From positions 372,001 to 436,000 of the forward strand of contig NZ_JAFBGA010000003.1 of the NCBI RefSeq assembly GCF_016909575.1: a stretch of 64,000 nt of DNA, written 5' to 3'. The notes beneath the pieces were generated by a model. It was not told where the DNA came from, ran no database searches, and saw nothing but the letters and a program-made list of their open reading frames with translations. Positions 43,786 to 53,092 of this stretch are shown piece by piece. The stretch is from Streptomyces sp. HB132. GTDB taxonomy: Bacteria > Actinomycetota > Actinomycetes > Streptomycetales > Streptomycetaceae. The translations under genes and the position numbers were made by a program. Every line of letters starts with the position of its first letter. Within the stretch, counting starts at the first letter, position 1.

Positions 43786-44754
43786 ATGCGTGCTGCCCGG
43801 CTGATCAAGATGGTGCTGCTCCTGCAGTCCCGGCCCTCGATGACCGCCGCCCAACTGGCCGGAGAGCTGGAGGTGTCGGAGCGCACCGTGACCCGGGACG
43901 CCCAGGCACTCTCCGAGGCGGGGGTGCCGGTGTATGCCGACCGGGGCCGGGCCGGCGGCTACCGGCTCGTGGGCGGCTACCGGACGCGGCTCACCGGGCT
44001 GGCCCGTCACGAGGCCGAGGCCCTCTTCCTCTCCGGACTGCCCTCCGCCCTGAGGGAGATGGGGCTCGACGACGCCGCTTCGGCGGCCCGGCTGAAGGTC
44101 TCGGCCGCCCTGCTCCCCTCGCTCCGGGACGCCTCGCGCACCGCCGCCCAGCGCTTCCATCTGGACGCCCCGGGCTGGTTCCACGATCCGGCCACCCCCG
44201 AACTGCTGCCCGCGGTCGCGGAGGCCGTCTGGGACGACCGGCTGGTCCGGGCCCGCTACCGCCGCCGCCCGGCCGGTGAGGTGGAGCGTGAGCTGGCCCC
44301 GTACGGACTCGTCCTGAAGGCCGGGGTCTGGTACCTCTGTGCGCGGGCGGGGGACGACTTCCGGGTGTACCGGATCGACCGCTTCACGGCCGTTGCCGCG
44401 TCGGAGACCCGTTTCGAGCGGGACGAGGACTTCGACCTGCCCCGCTTCTGGTCGGAACGGGCCGCGCAGTTCGCCCGGTCGATCCTGCGCACCGAGGTGA
44501 CCGTACGCCTGTCGGAGGAGGGGGTACGGCGGCTGCCGCACGCCGTGGACCGCGCCGCCGCCGACGAGGCGCTGACCTCGGCGGCGGCACCGGACTCCGA
44601 CGGCCGGCGGACCGTCGTCCTGCCGGTCGAGTCCGCGGAGGTGGCGTACGAACAGCTGCTGACCCTGGGGTCCGAGGCGGAGGTCCTTGCCCCCGCCGCG
44701 CTGCGCGAACGCTTTGCCGATACCGCCGAACGACTGCGCGACCTCTATCGCTGA
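43786..44754 (+). CDS. WYL-domain transcriptional regulator (YafY type)
   Basis: The 322-residue protein has an N-terminal HTH_11 DNA-binding domain (RLIKMVLLLQSRPSMTAAQL with SERTVTRDAQALSEAGVPV), a middle region, and a WYL domain (ELAPYGLVLKAGVWYLCARA followed by FRVYRIDRF). WYL regulators sense ligands such as nucleotides or nucleic acids. The ATG at 43786 is used; an ATG three codons upstream (MGSMRAARL) is equally possible. It overlaps nothing and has no obvious target besides its neighbours. Confidence 0.9.
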   Translation: MRAARLIKMVLLLQSRPSMTAAQLAGELEVSERTVTRDAQALSEAGVPVYADRGRAGGYRLVGGYRTRLTGLARHEAEALFLSGLPSALREMGLDDAASAARLKVSAALLPSLRDASRTAAQRFHLDAPGWFHDPATPELLPAVAEAVWDDRLVRARYRRRPAGEVERELAPYGLVLKAGVWYLCARAGDDFRVYRIDRFTAVAASETRFERDEDFDLPRFWSERAAQFARSILRTEVTVRLSEEGVRRLPHAVDRAAADEALTSAAAPDSDGRRTVVLPVESAEVAYEQLLTLGSEAEVLAPAALRERFADTAERLRDLYR

Positions 44755-44837
44755 AGTGGCCCGGAAGTGATGCCGAAGGCTACATTTCGGTGTCTGAGCG
44801 TGCGTCGCGTGCCGCCGGGGCAGATGCTGGACCCGTG

Positions 44838-45359
44838 ATGGACGAGACGGAGTTCTGGGAGATCATCGACAGCACCCGCGAGGCCGCCGAGGGCGACCCC
44901 GAGGAGCATGCCGATCTGCTTGTCGAACGGCTTACGCAGCTCGATCCCGACTCCGTGCTGGACTTCGCCAGGCACTTCGAGGCCCGGTACAACCGCGCGT
45001 ACAGCTGGGACCTGTGGGGTGCGGCGGCCGTGCTGCTGGGCGGGGCGAGCGACGACGCGTTCGACTACTTCCGCTGCTGGCTGATCGCCCAGGGCCGGGA
45101 GGTGTTCGAGGGCGCGATGCACGACCCGGACAGCCTGGCCGGGCTGCTGGACGACTTCGACGAGGGCCTCGACGGGGACGGCGAGGACCTCGGCTATGCC
45201 GCGGACGAGGCCTACGAGCAGCTCACCGGGGTGGTCACGCCCGACCTGGGGCTGCCACCTCAGGCGGCGGAACCGGCGGGTACCCCCTTCGGCTTCGACG
45301 ACGACGCGGCGCTCGCGGAGCGCTATCCGGCACTCTGGGATCGCTTCGGTCCTGTCTGA
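44838..45359 (+). CDS. DUF4240 domain protein
   Basis: The 173-residue acidic protein begins MDETEFWEIIDSTREAAEGD, and FRCWLIAQGREVFEGAMHDP is the most recognisable DUF4240 stretch; conserved Trp and Glu residues recur. DUF4240 proteins are found widely in actinobacteria without an established function; they are often linked to polymorphic-toxin or immunity neighbourhoods, but nothing of that kind is seen here. A GTG at 44790 would add a short Ala-rich N-terminus; the ATG is preferred for fit to the domain. Confidence 0.78.
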   Translation: MDETEFWEIIDSTREAAEGDPEEHADLLVERLTQLDPDSVLDFARHFEARYNRAYSWDLWGAAAVLLGGASDDAFDYFRCWLIAQGREVFEGAMHDPDSLAGLLDDFDEGLDGDGEDLGYAADEAYEQLTGVVTPDLGLPPQAAEPAGTPFGFDDDAALAERYPALWDRFGPV

Positions 45360-45460
45360 GGTCCGTGCCGGGAAGCGGTCCGGGTTCCCGGCACGCCTCC
45401 GACTCCCGCCTGCGCACCTCGTCCCGCGTGATCGAAGGCCCATGGGGCAGGATGGACGTC

Positions 45461-46360
45461 ATGCTGCGCTCCCGAATCGCCGTCACCGGATCGACCGGAC
45501 TCATCGGAGCGGCGCTCGTGCGCTCGCTGCGTGCCGACGGGCACGAGGTGCTGCGCCTGGTGCGCCGCCCGGCTGCCACCGGTGACGAGGTGGAGTGGGA
45601 CCCGAAGCGCCAGTACGTCGATGTGGCGGGGCTGGTCGGCTGCGACGCGGTCGTTCACCTCGCGGGCGCCGGGGTCGGGGACCACCGGTGGACCGACGCG
45701 TACAAGCGGGAGATCCGTGACAGCCGGGTGCTGGGCACCGCGGCGGTCGCCGAGGCAGTGGCCTCGTTGGACACCCCGCCGAAGGTGCTGCTGTCCGGGT
45801 CCGCCATCGGTTTCTACGGCGACACCGGTGACCGCTCCGTCGACGAGAGCGCGCCGCCCGGCGAGGGTTTCCTGCCGTCCGTGTGCGTGGAGTGGGAAGA
45901 GGCCACGGCCCCCGCCGAGGAAGCGGGCGTACGCACGGTCCACGCGCGTACCGGGCTGGTCGTGTCCCGGCAGGGTGGGGCCTGGGGACGGCTCTTCCCG
46001 CTGTTCAAGGCGGGGCTCGGCGGGAGGATGGGGGACGGCCGGCAGTACTGGAGCTTCATCGCGCTGCACGACCACATCGCGGCGCTGCGGCACATCCTGG
46101 ACACGGAGACGCTGTCCGGTCCGGTGAATCTGACGGGCCCCTCCCCCGTCACCAACGGTCAGGTGACGGCCGCCATGGGACGGGTGCTGCGGCGTCCGAC
46201 CCTGGTCACCGCACCCGCGCCGGCGCTGAGGATCGCGCTGGGCGAGTTCGCCGGGGACGTCCTCGGGAGCCAGCGGGTGCTGCCCGGCCAACTTCTCGAC
46301 TCGGGCTTCGCGTTCGCCTTCCCCGGCATCGACGAAGCCATCCGCGCCGCACTGCGCTGA
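45461..46360 (+). CDS. TIGR01777-type NAD(P)-binding epimerase/SDR
   Basis: The roughly 300-residue Rossmann protein starts with RIAVTGSTGLIGAALVRSL. HLAGAGVGDHRWTDAYKREI, the SGSAIGFYGDTGDR active-site region and a C-terminal DUF1731 segment (QRVLPGQLLDSGFAFAFPGI) are all diagnostic of the TIGR01777/YfcH family. The substrate is not known. The start is the ATG at 45461; an ATG at 45452 would add MDV. It has a position similar to that in other Streptomyces, near the lipoate genes. Confidence 0.9.
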   Translation: MLRSRIAVTGSTGLIGAALVRSLRADGHEVLRLVRRPAATGDEVEWDPKRQYVDVAGLVGCDAVVHLAGAGVGDHRWTDAYKREIRDSRVLGTAAVAEAVASLDTPPKVLLSGSAIGFYGDTGDRSVDESAPPGEGFLPSVCVEWEEATAPAEEAGVRTVHARTGLVVSRQGGAWGRLFPLFKAGLGGRMGDGRQYWSFIALHDHIAALRHILDTETLSGPVNLTGPSPVTNGQVTAAMGRVLRRPTLVTAPAPALRIALGEFAGDVLGSQRVLPGQLLDSGFAFAFPGIDEAIRAALR

Positions 46361-46544
46361 CCACCGGCCCGCCTGCCCAGGACCCCACGCCGGGCCGCCG
46401 TGCGACCCCGTGCACCGGTGCCCGGGGTGCGCGCGACTGCGCCTGTCTCGGCCATCCGCCTAGCCTCGACCCGAACTCGGGCATTCCGGGGGCATGTTGG
46501 GGGCAATAGCCCCCCAGCAGTCGCACCGACTCGGGGAGGGGCAC

Positions 46545-47861
46545 GTGCTCAGGGCACACACAGCAGACCACGCGGATGTGGTCATCATCGGGGCCGGTAC
46601 CGCCGGCCTGACAGCGGCCCACCAGCTGATCAGCGCGGGAGTGGACGTCAGCGTTCTCGAGGCCGCCCCGCATGTGGGCGGCCGGATGGCCACCCATGAC
46701 GTGGACGGGTTCCGGCTCGACCAGCTGGGTCCGTTGCTCAGTTCCGCGCACCCGGAGCTGAGTACCACCCCGGCGCTGGACGGGCTGGTACTGCGGGACT
46801 TCGCCCCCGGGGTGCTGGTGCACAGCGGGGGCCGGCAGTACCGGGCCGGAGACGTACGGAACGCGCGGGGCGCACTCCGCGCCGCACGCTCCCGATCGAG
46901 CGCTCCCCGCGCGCCCCTCGGCGGGGCGATCGAGCAGGCCAGGCTCGGTGCCTGGCTGGCCCGTCTGGCCACCGCTCCGGAGTCCCGGATCCTGGCCCGG
47001 CCCGACAGGGCCGCGCTCGACGGACTGCGTGCGCGCGGCCTCCCGCCCCGTCTCGTCGGAGGATTCCTGCACCCGCTGCTCTCGGCGCTGCTCGGCGACC
47101 CCGGGCTCTCCACGTCGAGCCGTACGGCCGACCTGGCCCTCCGGGACTACGCCCGCGGCAGGCTCTGCGTTCCCTCGGGCGGCTCCGCGGCGCTGCCCGA
47201 GCTGCTGGCGGCCACCCTGCCACCCGGGACCGTACGCACCGGGGTGCATGTGACGGCCGCCGACATCACCTCCGTACGCACCAAGGAGCACGGCGAGCTC
47301 GGCTGCAGGTCGCTCCTGCTGGCCACCGGCGCGGGAGCGGCCGCCGAACTGCTGCCGGGCCTGCGCGTGCCCGCGTTCCACCCGGTCACCGTGCTGCACC
47401 ACACCACCGGGGAGGCACCGCCGACCGGGGGCAGTCTGCTGCTGGACGCCGATCGCTCGGGGCCCGTCGCACACACCGCCGTGATGAGCGAGGTCGACCC
47501 CTCACGGGCTCCGCACGGCCGGGCCCTGATCACCTCCACGGTGCTCGGCACCCCGCCGCAGGACCTGGACGGCGAGGTCCGCGCGCACCTGGCCAGGCTC
47601 TACGGCACGCCCACCGGCGACTGGGAGCTGCTGGCCGCCCATCACGATCCGGAGGCGGTCCCCGCCATGCCGCCCCCACATGATCCGCACCGGCCGGTGC
47701 GGCTGCTCGCCGGGCTGTACGTGTGCGGCGACCACCGCGACACCAGTACGGTCCAGGGCGCGTTGCGCTCCGGCAGGCGCGCCGCCTCGGCGATCCTCAC
47801 GGACCTGGGGGTGCGCCCCCCACGGCAGGCGGACGGGACGGATCTTCCCGCCGCCGCGTGA
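46545..47861 (+). CDS. FAD-dependent amine oxidase/phytoene desaturase-like oxidoreductase
   Basis: The 438-residue flavoprotein carries the dinucleotide motif DVVIIGAGTAGLTAAHQL, then VLEAAPHVGGRMATHDVDGF. Near the C-terminus is LLAGLYVCGDHRDTSTVQGA, where the flavin-contacting GD lies. The GTG at 46545 has GGAGGGGCAC upstream; the ATG at 46494 is less likely. The substrate is unknown. It is convergent with the TPR regulator gene, with a shared terminator. Confidence 0.88.
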   Translation: MLRAHTADHADVVIIGAGTAGLTAAHQLISAGVDVSVLEAAPHVGGRMATHDVDGFRLDQLGPLLSSAHPELSTTPALDGLVLRDFAPGVLVHSGGRQYRAGDVRNARGALRAARSRSSAPRAPLGGAIEQARLGAWLARLATAPESRILARPDRAALDGLRARGLPPRLVGGFLHPLLSALLGDPGLSTSSRTADLALRDYARGRLCVPSGGSAALPELLAATLPPGTVRTGVHVTAADITSVRTKEHGELGCRSLLLATGAGAAAELLPGLRVPAFHPVTVLHHTTGEAPPTGGSLLLDADRSGPVAHTAVMSEVDPSRAPHGRALITSTVLGTPPQDLDGEVRAHLARLYGTPTGDWELLAAHHDPEAVPAMPPPHDPHRPVRLLAGLYVCGDHRDTSTVQGALRSGRRAASAILTDLGVRPPRQADGTDLPAAA

Positions 47862-47862
47862 G

Positions 47863-47907
47863 GTCGTTCCGTCCGGGCCGGGCCGGTCCCGCCCCGGACG
47901 GAACGAC
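47863..47907. terminator. Bidirectional terminator
   Basis: Perfect 15-bp arms (47863-47877 and 47893-47907) with a 15-nt GC-rich loop, between two convergent genes. Confidence 0.88.
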
Positions 47908-47926
47908 GCGGACGGGAGGGCCCCGG

Positions 47927-49555
47927 TCATCCCAGCGCGGCGACCCGGTCGCGGTATCCGCGTACGGCGACGGCGTCCCGGTACGGCTCCAGGCGGCGCT
48001 CGAAGTCCCGTACGTACTCGGTGGCGCGCACCGATCGCATCTCCGCCGCCTGCTGGGCCGCCTCGGCGCCCAGCAGGCACGCCTGGTCCAGCTCGCCCAG
48101 GCCGAGCCGCGCGGAGGCGAGCACCACCCGGCAGAACAGCCGGCTCCGGGCGAACGCCGGAGCGCGCAGCTGGAGCGACCGCTCGGCGTGCTGGGCGGCG
48201 GCGCGGTACTGCTGCAGGTCCCGGTGGCAGTGGCCGAACTCGTCGGCCAGCTGGGCCTCGTCGAAGTAGCGGGCCCAGTGCGGAACGTCGTCTCCGGGCC
48301 GGGAGATACCCAGGGCGCGTTCCGCCCTCGCGAGGGCGGCGGCGCAGGCCCTGCTCTCGCCGAGGACGCCGTGCCCACGCGCCTCGACCGAGTGCAGCAG
48401 GGCCAGGACGACGGGCGGTGCGGAGGAACCGATGCCCTGCTGGGCGACGCGGGCGAGCTGGACGGCTTCCCTGCCGTGCCCGAGATAGACCGCCTGCCTG
48501 CTCATGGTGATCAGGACGAAGGCGCCGTACGCCCGGTCGCCCGCGGCCTGGGCGAGCCGCAGCGCCTGTACGAAGTAGCGCTGGGCGAGGCCGTGCGCCG
48601 CGATGTCGTACGACGTCCACCCCGCCAGCCGGGTCAGATCGGCCGCGGCGGAGAACAGCCTGCGGCCGATCGCCTCGCCGTAACTCCCGCGGAGCATGGG
48701 CTCTGCCTCGTGCTCCAGATACCGGACGAGGGCCTGCCTGGCGTGGCCGCCGCCGTAGGCGTTGTCCAGGGTGCGGAAGAGCTCGCCCACCGAGCGGAGG
48801 GCGGCGACGTCGCCGCTGCCGACCCGCTGCCCCGTGCCGCGCCCTGTCTGCCGCTGGCGGGGGACGCCGAGGGGAGGTGAGGCGGGAGCGGGCGGACGGG
48901 AGGAGCCAGGCCCGCGGGTGCCGCCGGCCCGCGCGCCGTGGGCGCCCGCGGAGTGCGCCGTGCCGGACGCTCCGGGCGCCTGCAGGGTGCCCGCCCCTCC
49001 GGCGTGGTGGAGCCCCTGCGGGGATCGGGGGCCCAGGGCCTCGGCGGGCGTGCGCGGGGAGGGCAGGCCGGCCGTGCCGGTCACGCCGTCCGGCGCCTCG
49101 GCGCGGCCGACCCACTCGTCGGCCCGCCCGATCAGCCAGTCCCTGCTGGGGACGACCAGCCCGGCGGGCGTGAAGGCGATCTTGCGCAGCTCCGCATGGC
49201 TGCCGGAGTCCTTCCGCCACAGTCCGCTGACGATGTCGACGGCCTCCGCGGGTGTCGCCGCGAACTCCAGACCGGCGTAGACGGGCGCACACGCGTCCAG
49301 GCCCAGGTCCTGCGCGGAGAGGCGGCGTCCGAGCCGTCTGGTGAAGACCTCGGCGATCAGCGCGGGGGTGGTGCCCCGGGGCTGCTGGCCCCGCAGCCAG
49401 CGGGTGACCGAGGTCTTGTCGTATCGCAGGTCGAGCCCGTGTTCGAGGCCCAACTGGTCCACCCGGCGGGCCAGGCCCGCATGGGAGAACCCGGCCTCCG
49501 CGATGAGGGCAGCGAGCCGCCGGTTCGGGGTGCGCTGCGGAGGTCGGTCAGACAT
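47927..49555 (-). CDS. HTH plus TPR regulatory protein (NsdA-like)
   Basis: The 542-residue protein has an N-terminal helix-turn-helix-like region (LAALIAEAGFSHAGLARRVD, then DKTSVTRWLRGQQP), a long Gly/Ala/Pro-rich disordered linker (about 160-225), and a C-terminal array of helical repeats resembling TPRs (about 250-535). It resembles the NsdA-type Streptomyces regulators of differentiation and antibiotic synthesis, though identity with NsdA itself is not claimed. The ATG at 49555 is preceded by AGGAG at a somewhat long spacing. Divergent from lipB. Confidence 0.8.
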   Translation of the reverse strand: MSDRPPQRTPNRRLAALIAEAGFSHAGLARRVDQLGLEHGLDLRYDKTSVTRWLRGQQPRGTTPALIAEVFTRRLGRRLSAQDLGLDACAPVYAGLEFAATPAEAVDIVSGLWRKDSGSHAELRKIAFTPAGLVVPSRDWLIGRADEWVGRAEAPDGVTGTAGLPSPRTPAEALGPRSPQGLHHAGGAGTLQAPGASGTAHSAGAHGARAGGTRGPGSSRPPAPASPPLGVPRQRQTGRGTGQRVGSGDVAALRSVGELFRTLDNAYGGGHARQALVRYLEHEAEPMLRGSYGEAIGRRLFSAAADLTRLAGWTSYDIAAHGLAQRYFVQALRLAQAAGDRAYGAFVLITMSRQAVYLGHGREAVQLARVAQQGIGSSAPPVVLALLHSVEARGHGVLGESRACAAALARAERALGISRPGDDVPHWARYFDEAQLADEFGHCHRDLQQYRAAAQHAERSLQLRAPAFARSRLFCRVVLASARLGLGELDQACLLGAEAAQQAAEMRSVRATEYVRDFERRLEPYRDAVAVRGYRDRVAALG

Positions 49556-49869
49556 CAGCTGTAAGGTCTCCTGCCTTCGGCACCGGGCGGGCAGCCCTTA
49601 CGGACTCCCCCACGGTTGGGAGCGGGCGAGCCCGTCATGGAACGGCGCGAATTTAACCGGCCGGGGGGCGGCGCCGACGACCTTCGCTCCACATTCATCC
49701 GATCGTGTGAGAATTGTCGGATCACTGACGGAATCCACCCGCGCACAACCTGCCCGGCTTCGCCCTCCGGGGCGGTCGTACAGTGGCCGGGGGCGCACAT
49801 CAGTGCATGGTGACGTGACTCCGGGGACACCCCCCGGCCCTGCGGCACCGCGAGTAGGGAGGCACCCGA
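49556..49869. other. Divergent promoter region, TPR regulator / lipB
   Basis: This 314-base gap contains the two promoters. It includes a patch of lower GC around 49690-49730. I see no gene, hairpin or known operator that I can support. Confidence 0.5.
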
Positions 49870-50697
49870 GTGAGTGAGCTGCGGTTCGTCCGTCTGGGAT
49901 TCGGCGAGGAGGCGGTCGACTACCAAGAGGCATGGCAGAAGCAGCGCGAGGTGCACGCCGCCCGGTTCGAGGACACCGTCCCCGACACGTGCCTGCTCCT
50001 CGAGCACCCGCCCGTCTACACGGCGGGGCGGCGCACCACGGACAGCGAACGCCCGCTGGACGGCACCCCCGTCATCGACGTCGACCGCGGCGGGAAGATC
50101 ACCTGGCACGGCCCGGGACAGCTCGTCGGCTACCCGATCATGAGGCTGCCCCGGCCGGTGGACGTGGTCGCCCATGTCCGCCGCCTCGAGGACGCCCTGA
50201 TCCTCACGGCGGCCGAGTTCGGCGTGCGGACCAGCCGGGTCGAGGGCCGCAGCGGCGTCTGGGTCCTCGGCGACCCGGTCGTGGACCGCCCCGCGCTCGG
50301 AGGTCTCTCGCTGGACTTCGACCCCCGGCTGCACGACGAGGAGTTCGACCCCCGGCTGAACGGCCCCGAGTACGCACCGTCCAACGCCGGCCAGCGCCGC
50401 GAGGACCGCAAGCTGGCCGCGATCGGCATCCGGGTCGCCAAGGGCGTGACCATGCACGGCTTCGCACTGAACGTGAACCCGGACAACACCTGGTTCGACA
50501 GGATCGTGCCGTGCGGCATCCGGGACGCGGGCGTGACCTCGCTCTCGTACGAAGCGGGCCGCGAGATCACGATCGCGGATGTCCTCCCGGTCGCCGAGAA
50601 GCACCTGCGGGACGTCCTCGAGAACGCGGAGCTCGCGCCCCGTCCCGTCGAGGCTCCGACGGCCCCGGAGACCCCGAGGACGGCGGCGCCCGCCTGA
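49870..50697 (+). CDS. lipB: Octanoyltransferase LipB
   Basis: LipB moves an octanoyl group from acyl carrier protein to the lipoyl domains of E2 proteins and GcvH. The 275-residue protein contains the signature [19 protein letters not shown], the catalytic-site Lys in [14 protein letters not shown], and the Cys in [13 protein letters not shown] that forms the thioester. An unusual insertion around residues 130-165 ([20 protein letters not shown]) is seen. GTG start. lipA follows after 129 bases; together they lipoylate the E2 encoded 10 kb upstream. Confidence 0.95.
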   Translation: MSELRFVRLGFGEEAVDYQEAWQKQREVHAARFEDTVPDTCLLLEHPPVYTAGRRTTDSERPLDGTPVIDVDRGGKITWHGPGQLVGYPIMRLPRPVDVVAHVRRLEDALILTAAEFGVRTSRVEGRSGVWVLGDPVVDRPALGGLSLDFDPRLHDEEFDPRLNGPEYAPSNAGQRREDRKLAAIGIRVAKGVTMHGFALNVNPDNTWFDRIVPCGIRDAGVTSLSYEAGREITIADVLPVAEKHLRDVLENAELAPRPVEAPTAPETPRTAAPA

Positions 50698-50826
50698 GTG
50701 CCCCCGCGGCCCGTCGGAATAGGGCCTGTCGGCCACAGGTTGGCCATACGCAAGACCGTTCTAACCACGGGCGTACCCTGGTGTTCGCCGAAGAATCCAA
50801 TGCAGCGAAAGCAAAGGGGTGCCGGA

Positions 50827-51795
50827 GTGTCCGGTGTCGCACCCGACGGGCGCAAGATGCTGCGCCTGGAGGTCCGAAACAGCCAGACCCCCATCGAGCG
50901 CAAGCCCGAGTGGATCAAAACCCGGGCGAAGATGGGCCCCGAGTACACGAAGATGCAGGCGCTCGTGAAGGGCGAGGGCCTGCACACCGTGTGCCAGGAG
51001 GCGGGCTGTCCGAACATCTACGAGTGCTGGGAGGACCGCGAGGCGACGTTCCTCATCGGTGGCGACCAGTGCACCCGGCGCTGCGACTTCTGCCAGATCG
51101 ACACGGGCAAGCCGCAGGCGCTGGACCGTGACGAGCCCCGCCGCGTGGGCGAGTCCGTCGTGAAGATGGACCTGAACTACGCCACGATCACCGGCGTCGC
51201 ACGCGACGACCTGGAGGACGGCGGCGCGTGGCTGTACGCGGAGACCGTGCGCCAGATCCACGCCCAGACAGCGGGACGGGAGAGCGGCGCCACGAAGGTG
51301 GAGCTGCTCATCCCCGACTTCAACGCGGAGCCCGAGCAGCTCGCCGAGGTCTTCTCCTCGCGCCCCCAGGTCCTCGCGCACAACGTCGAGACGGTCCCGC
51401 GGATCTTCAAGCGGATCCGGCCCGGCTTCCGCTACGAGCGCTCCCTCGAGGTCATCACCCGGGCCCGTGAGGCCGGCCTGGTGACGAAGTCCAACCTGAT
51501 CCTCGGCATGGGCGAGACCCGCGAGGAAGTCAGCGAGGCGCTCCAGGACCTGCACGACGCGGGTTGCGAGCTCATCACGATTACGCAGTACCTGCGGCCC
51601 TCCGCGCGGCACCACCCCGTCGAGCGCTGGGTGAAGCCGCACGAGTTCGTGGAGCTGAAGGACGAGGCCGACGCGATCGGTTACTCCGGCGTCATGTCGG
51701 GGCCGCTGGTGCGTTCCTCGTACCGCGCGGGACGCCTCTTCCAGCAGGCGATGGAGCGGCGCGGCGCGGTCACCGAGGCCGCGTCCGCGGTGTGA
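50827..51795 (+). CDS. lipA: Lipoyl synthase LipA (radical SAM)
   Basis: LipA inserts two sulfur atoms into the octanoyl chain, destroying its auxiliary cluster. The 322-residue enzyme has the auxiliary cluster cysteines in [13 protein letters not shown] and the radical-SAM CxxxCxxC in [10 protein letters not shown]. It also has GTRK-like GMGETREEV and the C-terminal SSYRAGRLF serine ligand region. GTG start at 50827. The enzyme depends on Fe-S supply, which ErpA and the desulfurase elsewhere in this window could support. Confidence 0.96.
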   Translation: MSGVAPDGRKMLRLEVRNSQTPIERKPEWIKTRAKMGPEYTKMQALVKGEGLHTVCQEAGCPNIYECWEDREATFLIGGDQCTRRCDFCQIDTGKPQALDRDEPRRVGESVVKMDLNYATITGVARDDLEDGGAWLYAETVRQIHAQTAGRESGATKVELLIPDFNAEPEQLAEVFSSRPQVLAHNVETVPRIFKRIRPGFRYERSLEVITRAREAGLVTKSNLILGMGETREEVSEALQDLHDAGCELITITQYLRPSARHHPVERWVKPHEFVELKDEADAIGYSGVMSGPLVRSSYRAGRLFQQAMERRGAVTEAASAV

Positions 51796-51810
51796 ATCGG
51801 CGCACAAGAG

Positions 51811-51826
51811 ATTACTGAACAGTAAT
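51811..51826. promoter_or_regulatory. AT-rich perfect palindrome after lipA
   Basis: ATTACTG-AA-CAGTAAT is a perfect 16-bp inverted repeat starting 15 bases past the lipA stop. Its AT content is very unlike the surrounding sequence, which argues for a protein-binding site, although it could also act as a weak terminator. Confidence 0.5.
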
Positions 51827-51922
51827 AGCCGCAGCGACGCGGTCCGTACGTCCTCCGCAGGTCGGGGGCCCGTATGGGCCGCGTCGGCGTGCGCGGCACC
51901 GAAATCAGAGTTTCATTGGTGT

Positions 51923-51951
51923 TTGACCGACCGGTCATGCACTGGTAACAC
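51923..51951 (+). promoter_or_regulatory. Promoter with overlapping TetR-like operator
   Basis: TTGACC (51923-51928) and TAACAC (51946-51951) are separated by 17 bp, a good vegetative promoter for Streptomyces. The perfect inverted repeat TGACCG-AC-CGGTCA (51924-51937) overlaps the -35 box, as TetR-family operators often do. It would drive the 66-residue gene at 52066. Confidence 0.55.
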
Positions 51952-52065
51952 CGAGCAGTGACCCTAGGTACATACGCGGTGGCTCCCGCAGCCCCCGTCG
52001 TCATTGCTTCCCGCTACCCAGTGCGCGCCGGACGCGCGCATCCGCTCCGAGGGGGAACACCCAAG

Positions 52066-52266
52066 ATGCACGCCGCACCGGTTCGAGCCAACACCATCCC
52101 GACCGTCACCACCGCGCTCCGCGCGGTCGAGTCGCTGTTGATGAGCAGCGGCCAGCGCACCGCCCGCCGCAACGCCTGGACGGCGGTCCTCGAGGACCGC
52201 CGCAGGGCTCAGGACCGGGTCGAGGCGGAGCATGTGCTCAAGGCTGTGGCCGACCACCGTTCCTAG
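52066..52266 (+). CDS. Small conserved hypothetical protein, 66 aa
   Basis: The protein begins MHAAPVRANTIPTVTTALRA and ends DRVEAEHVLKAVADHRS. It is helical, rich in Arg/Ala, with no membrane segment or cysteine motif. A GAGGGGGAA ribosome site precedes the ATG at 52066. It is a common Streptomyces small protein found next to lipA; its function is unknown. A strong putative promoter with an operator lies about 115 bases upstream. The DUF4191 gene follows by 30 bases. Confidence 0.72.
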   Translation: MHAAPVRANTIPTVTTALRAVESLLMSSGQRTARRNAWTAVLEDRRRAQDRVEAEHVLKAVADHRS

Positions 52267-52296
52267 GTGACTCCCGGGCCACGTAAACTTCGGTAC

Positions 52297-53004
52297 ATGG
52301 CGAGGAAGGCAAACACTGACGGCGCGGACAGCGCCGAGAACGCGGGGCGGCTCAAGCAGATCGCCCTGACCTACAAGATGACCAGGCGGTCGGACCCGAA
52401 GGTGGGTCTCGTCGTCGCGGGTGTGGGAATCATCACCTTCGGTGTCCTCCTCGCCATCGGTTTCCTGATCGGTCACCCTGTCTACGCGGGAATCCTGGGC
52501 TTCGTCCTGGCCTTCCTCGCGATGGCGATCATCTTCGGACGGCGTGCCGAGCGCGCGGCCTTCGGTCAGATGGAGGGGCAGCCCGGCGCCGCCGCGGCGG
52601 TGCTGGACCGGGTGGGCCGCGGGTGGACCACCACCCCGGCCGTCGCGATGAACCGCAGCCAGGACGTCGTCCACCGGGCGGTCGGCAAGGCGGGGATCGT
52701 CCTGGTGGCCGAGGGCAACCCGAACCGGGTGAAGAGCCTGCTGGCCGCCGAGAAGAGGCGGATGGCCCGCATCGTCATCGACGTGCCGGTGCACGACATC
52801 ATCGTCGGTGACGGCGAGGGCCAGGTGCCGCTGAAGAAGGTGCGCACCACGATGCTGAAGCTTCCGCGGGTCCTGACCGGCCCGCAGGTGACCGCCGCCA
52901 ACGACCGGCTGCGGGCGATGGGCGATCTGATGAGCAACATGCCGCTGCCGAAGGGGCCCATGCCGAAGGGCATGCGGATGCCGCGCGGCGGAAAGATGCG
53001 CTGA
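52297..53004 (+). CDS. DUF4191 membrane protein
   Basis: The 235-residue protein has a charged N-terminus, two membrane helices (about 42-63 and 68-88), and a cytoplasmic domain with VVHRAVGKAGIVLVAEGNPN and an alternating beta pattern. The tail (LPKGPMPKGMRMPRGGKMR) is basic and Pro/Met-rich. It is a conserved actinobacterial family of unknown function. The ATG at 52297 is used. It is followed by a strong bidirectional terminator shared with the RDD gene. Confidence 0.88.
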   Translation: MARKANTDGADSAENAGRLKQIALTYKMTRRSDPKVGLVVAGVGIITFGVLLAIGFLIGHPVYAGILGFVLAFLAMAIIFGRRAERAAFGQMEGQPGAAAAVLDRVGRGWTTTPAVAMNRSQDVVHRAVGKAGIVLVAEGNPNRVKSLLAAEKRRMARIVIDVPVHDIIVGDGEGQVPLKKVRTTMLKLPRVLTGPQVTAANDRLRAMGDLMSNMPLPKGPMPKGMRMPRGGKMR

Positions 53005-53018
53005 CCGCGCAGAGCACG

Positions 53019-53065
53019 GCGAGGAGCGGCCCCGGACGGTGTACTCGTCCGGGGCCGCTCCTCGC
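53019..53065. terminator. Strong bidirectional terminator
   Basis: A perfect 20-bp stem (53019-53038 with 53046-53065) and loop GTGTACT between convergent DUF4191 and RDD genes. It is the longest perfect stem seen in the window. Confidence 0.92.
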
Positions 53066-53092
53066 TCGTGTCCGCTGTCCGTGGGTCGTGTC

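Noticed and set aside
40957..44541. A 1194-codon minus-strand frame across aceE and the WYL regulator
   Set aside because: It is the complement of two clearly identified genes and shows no motif.
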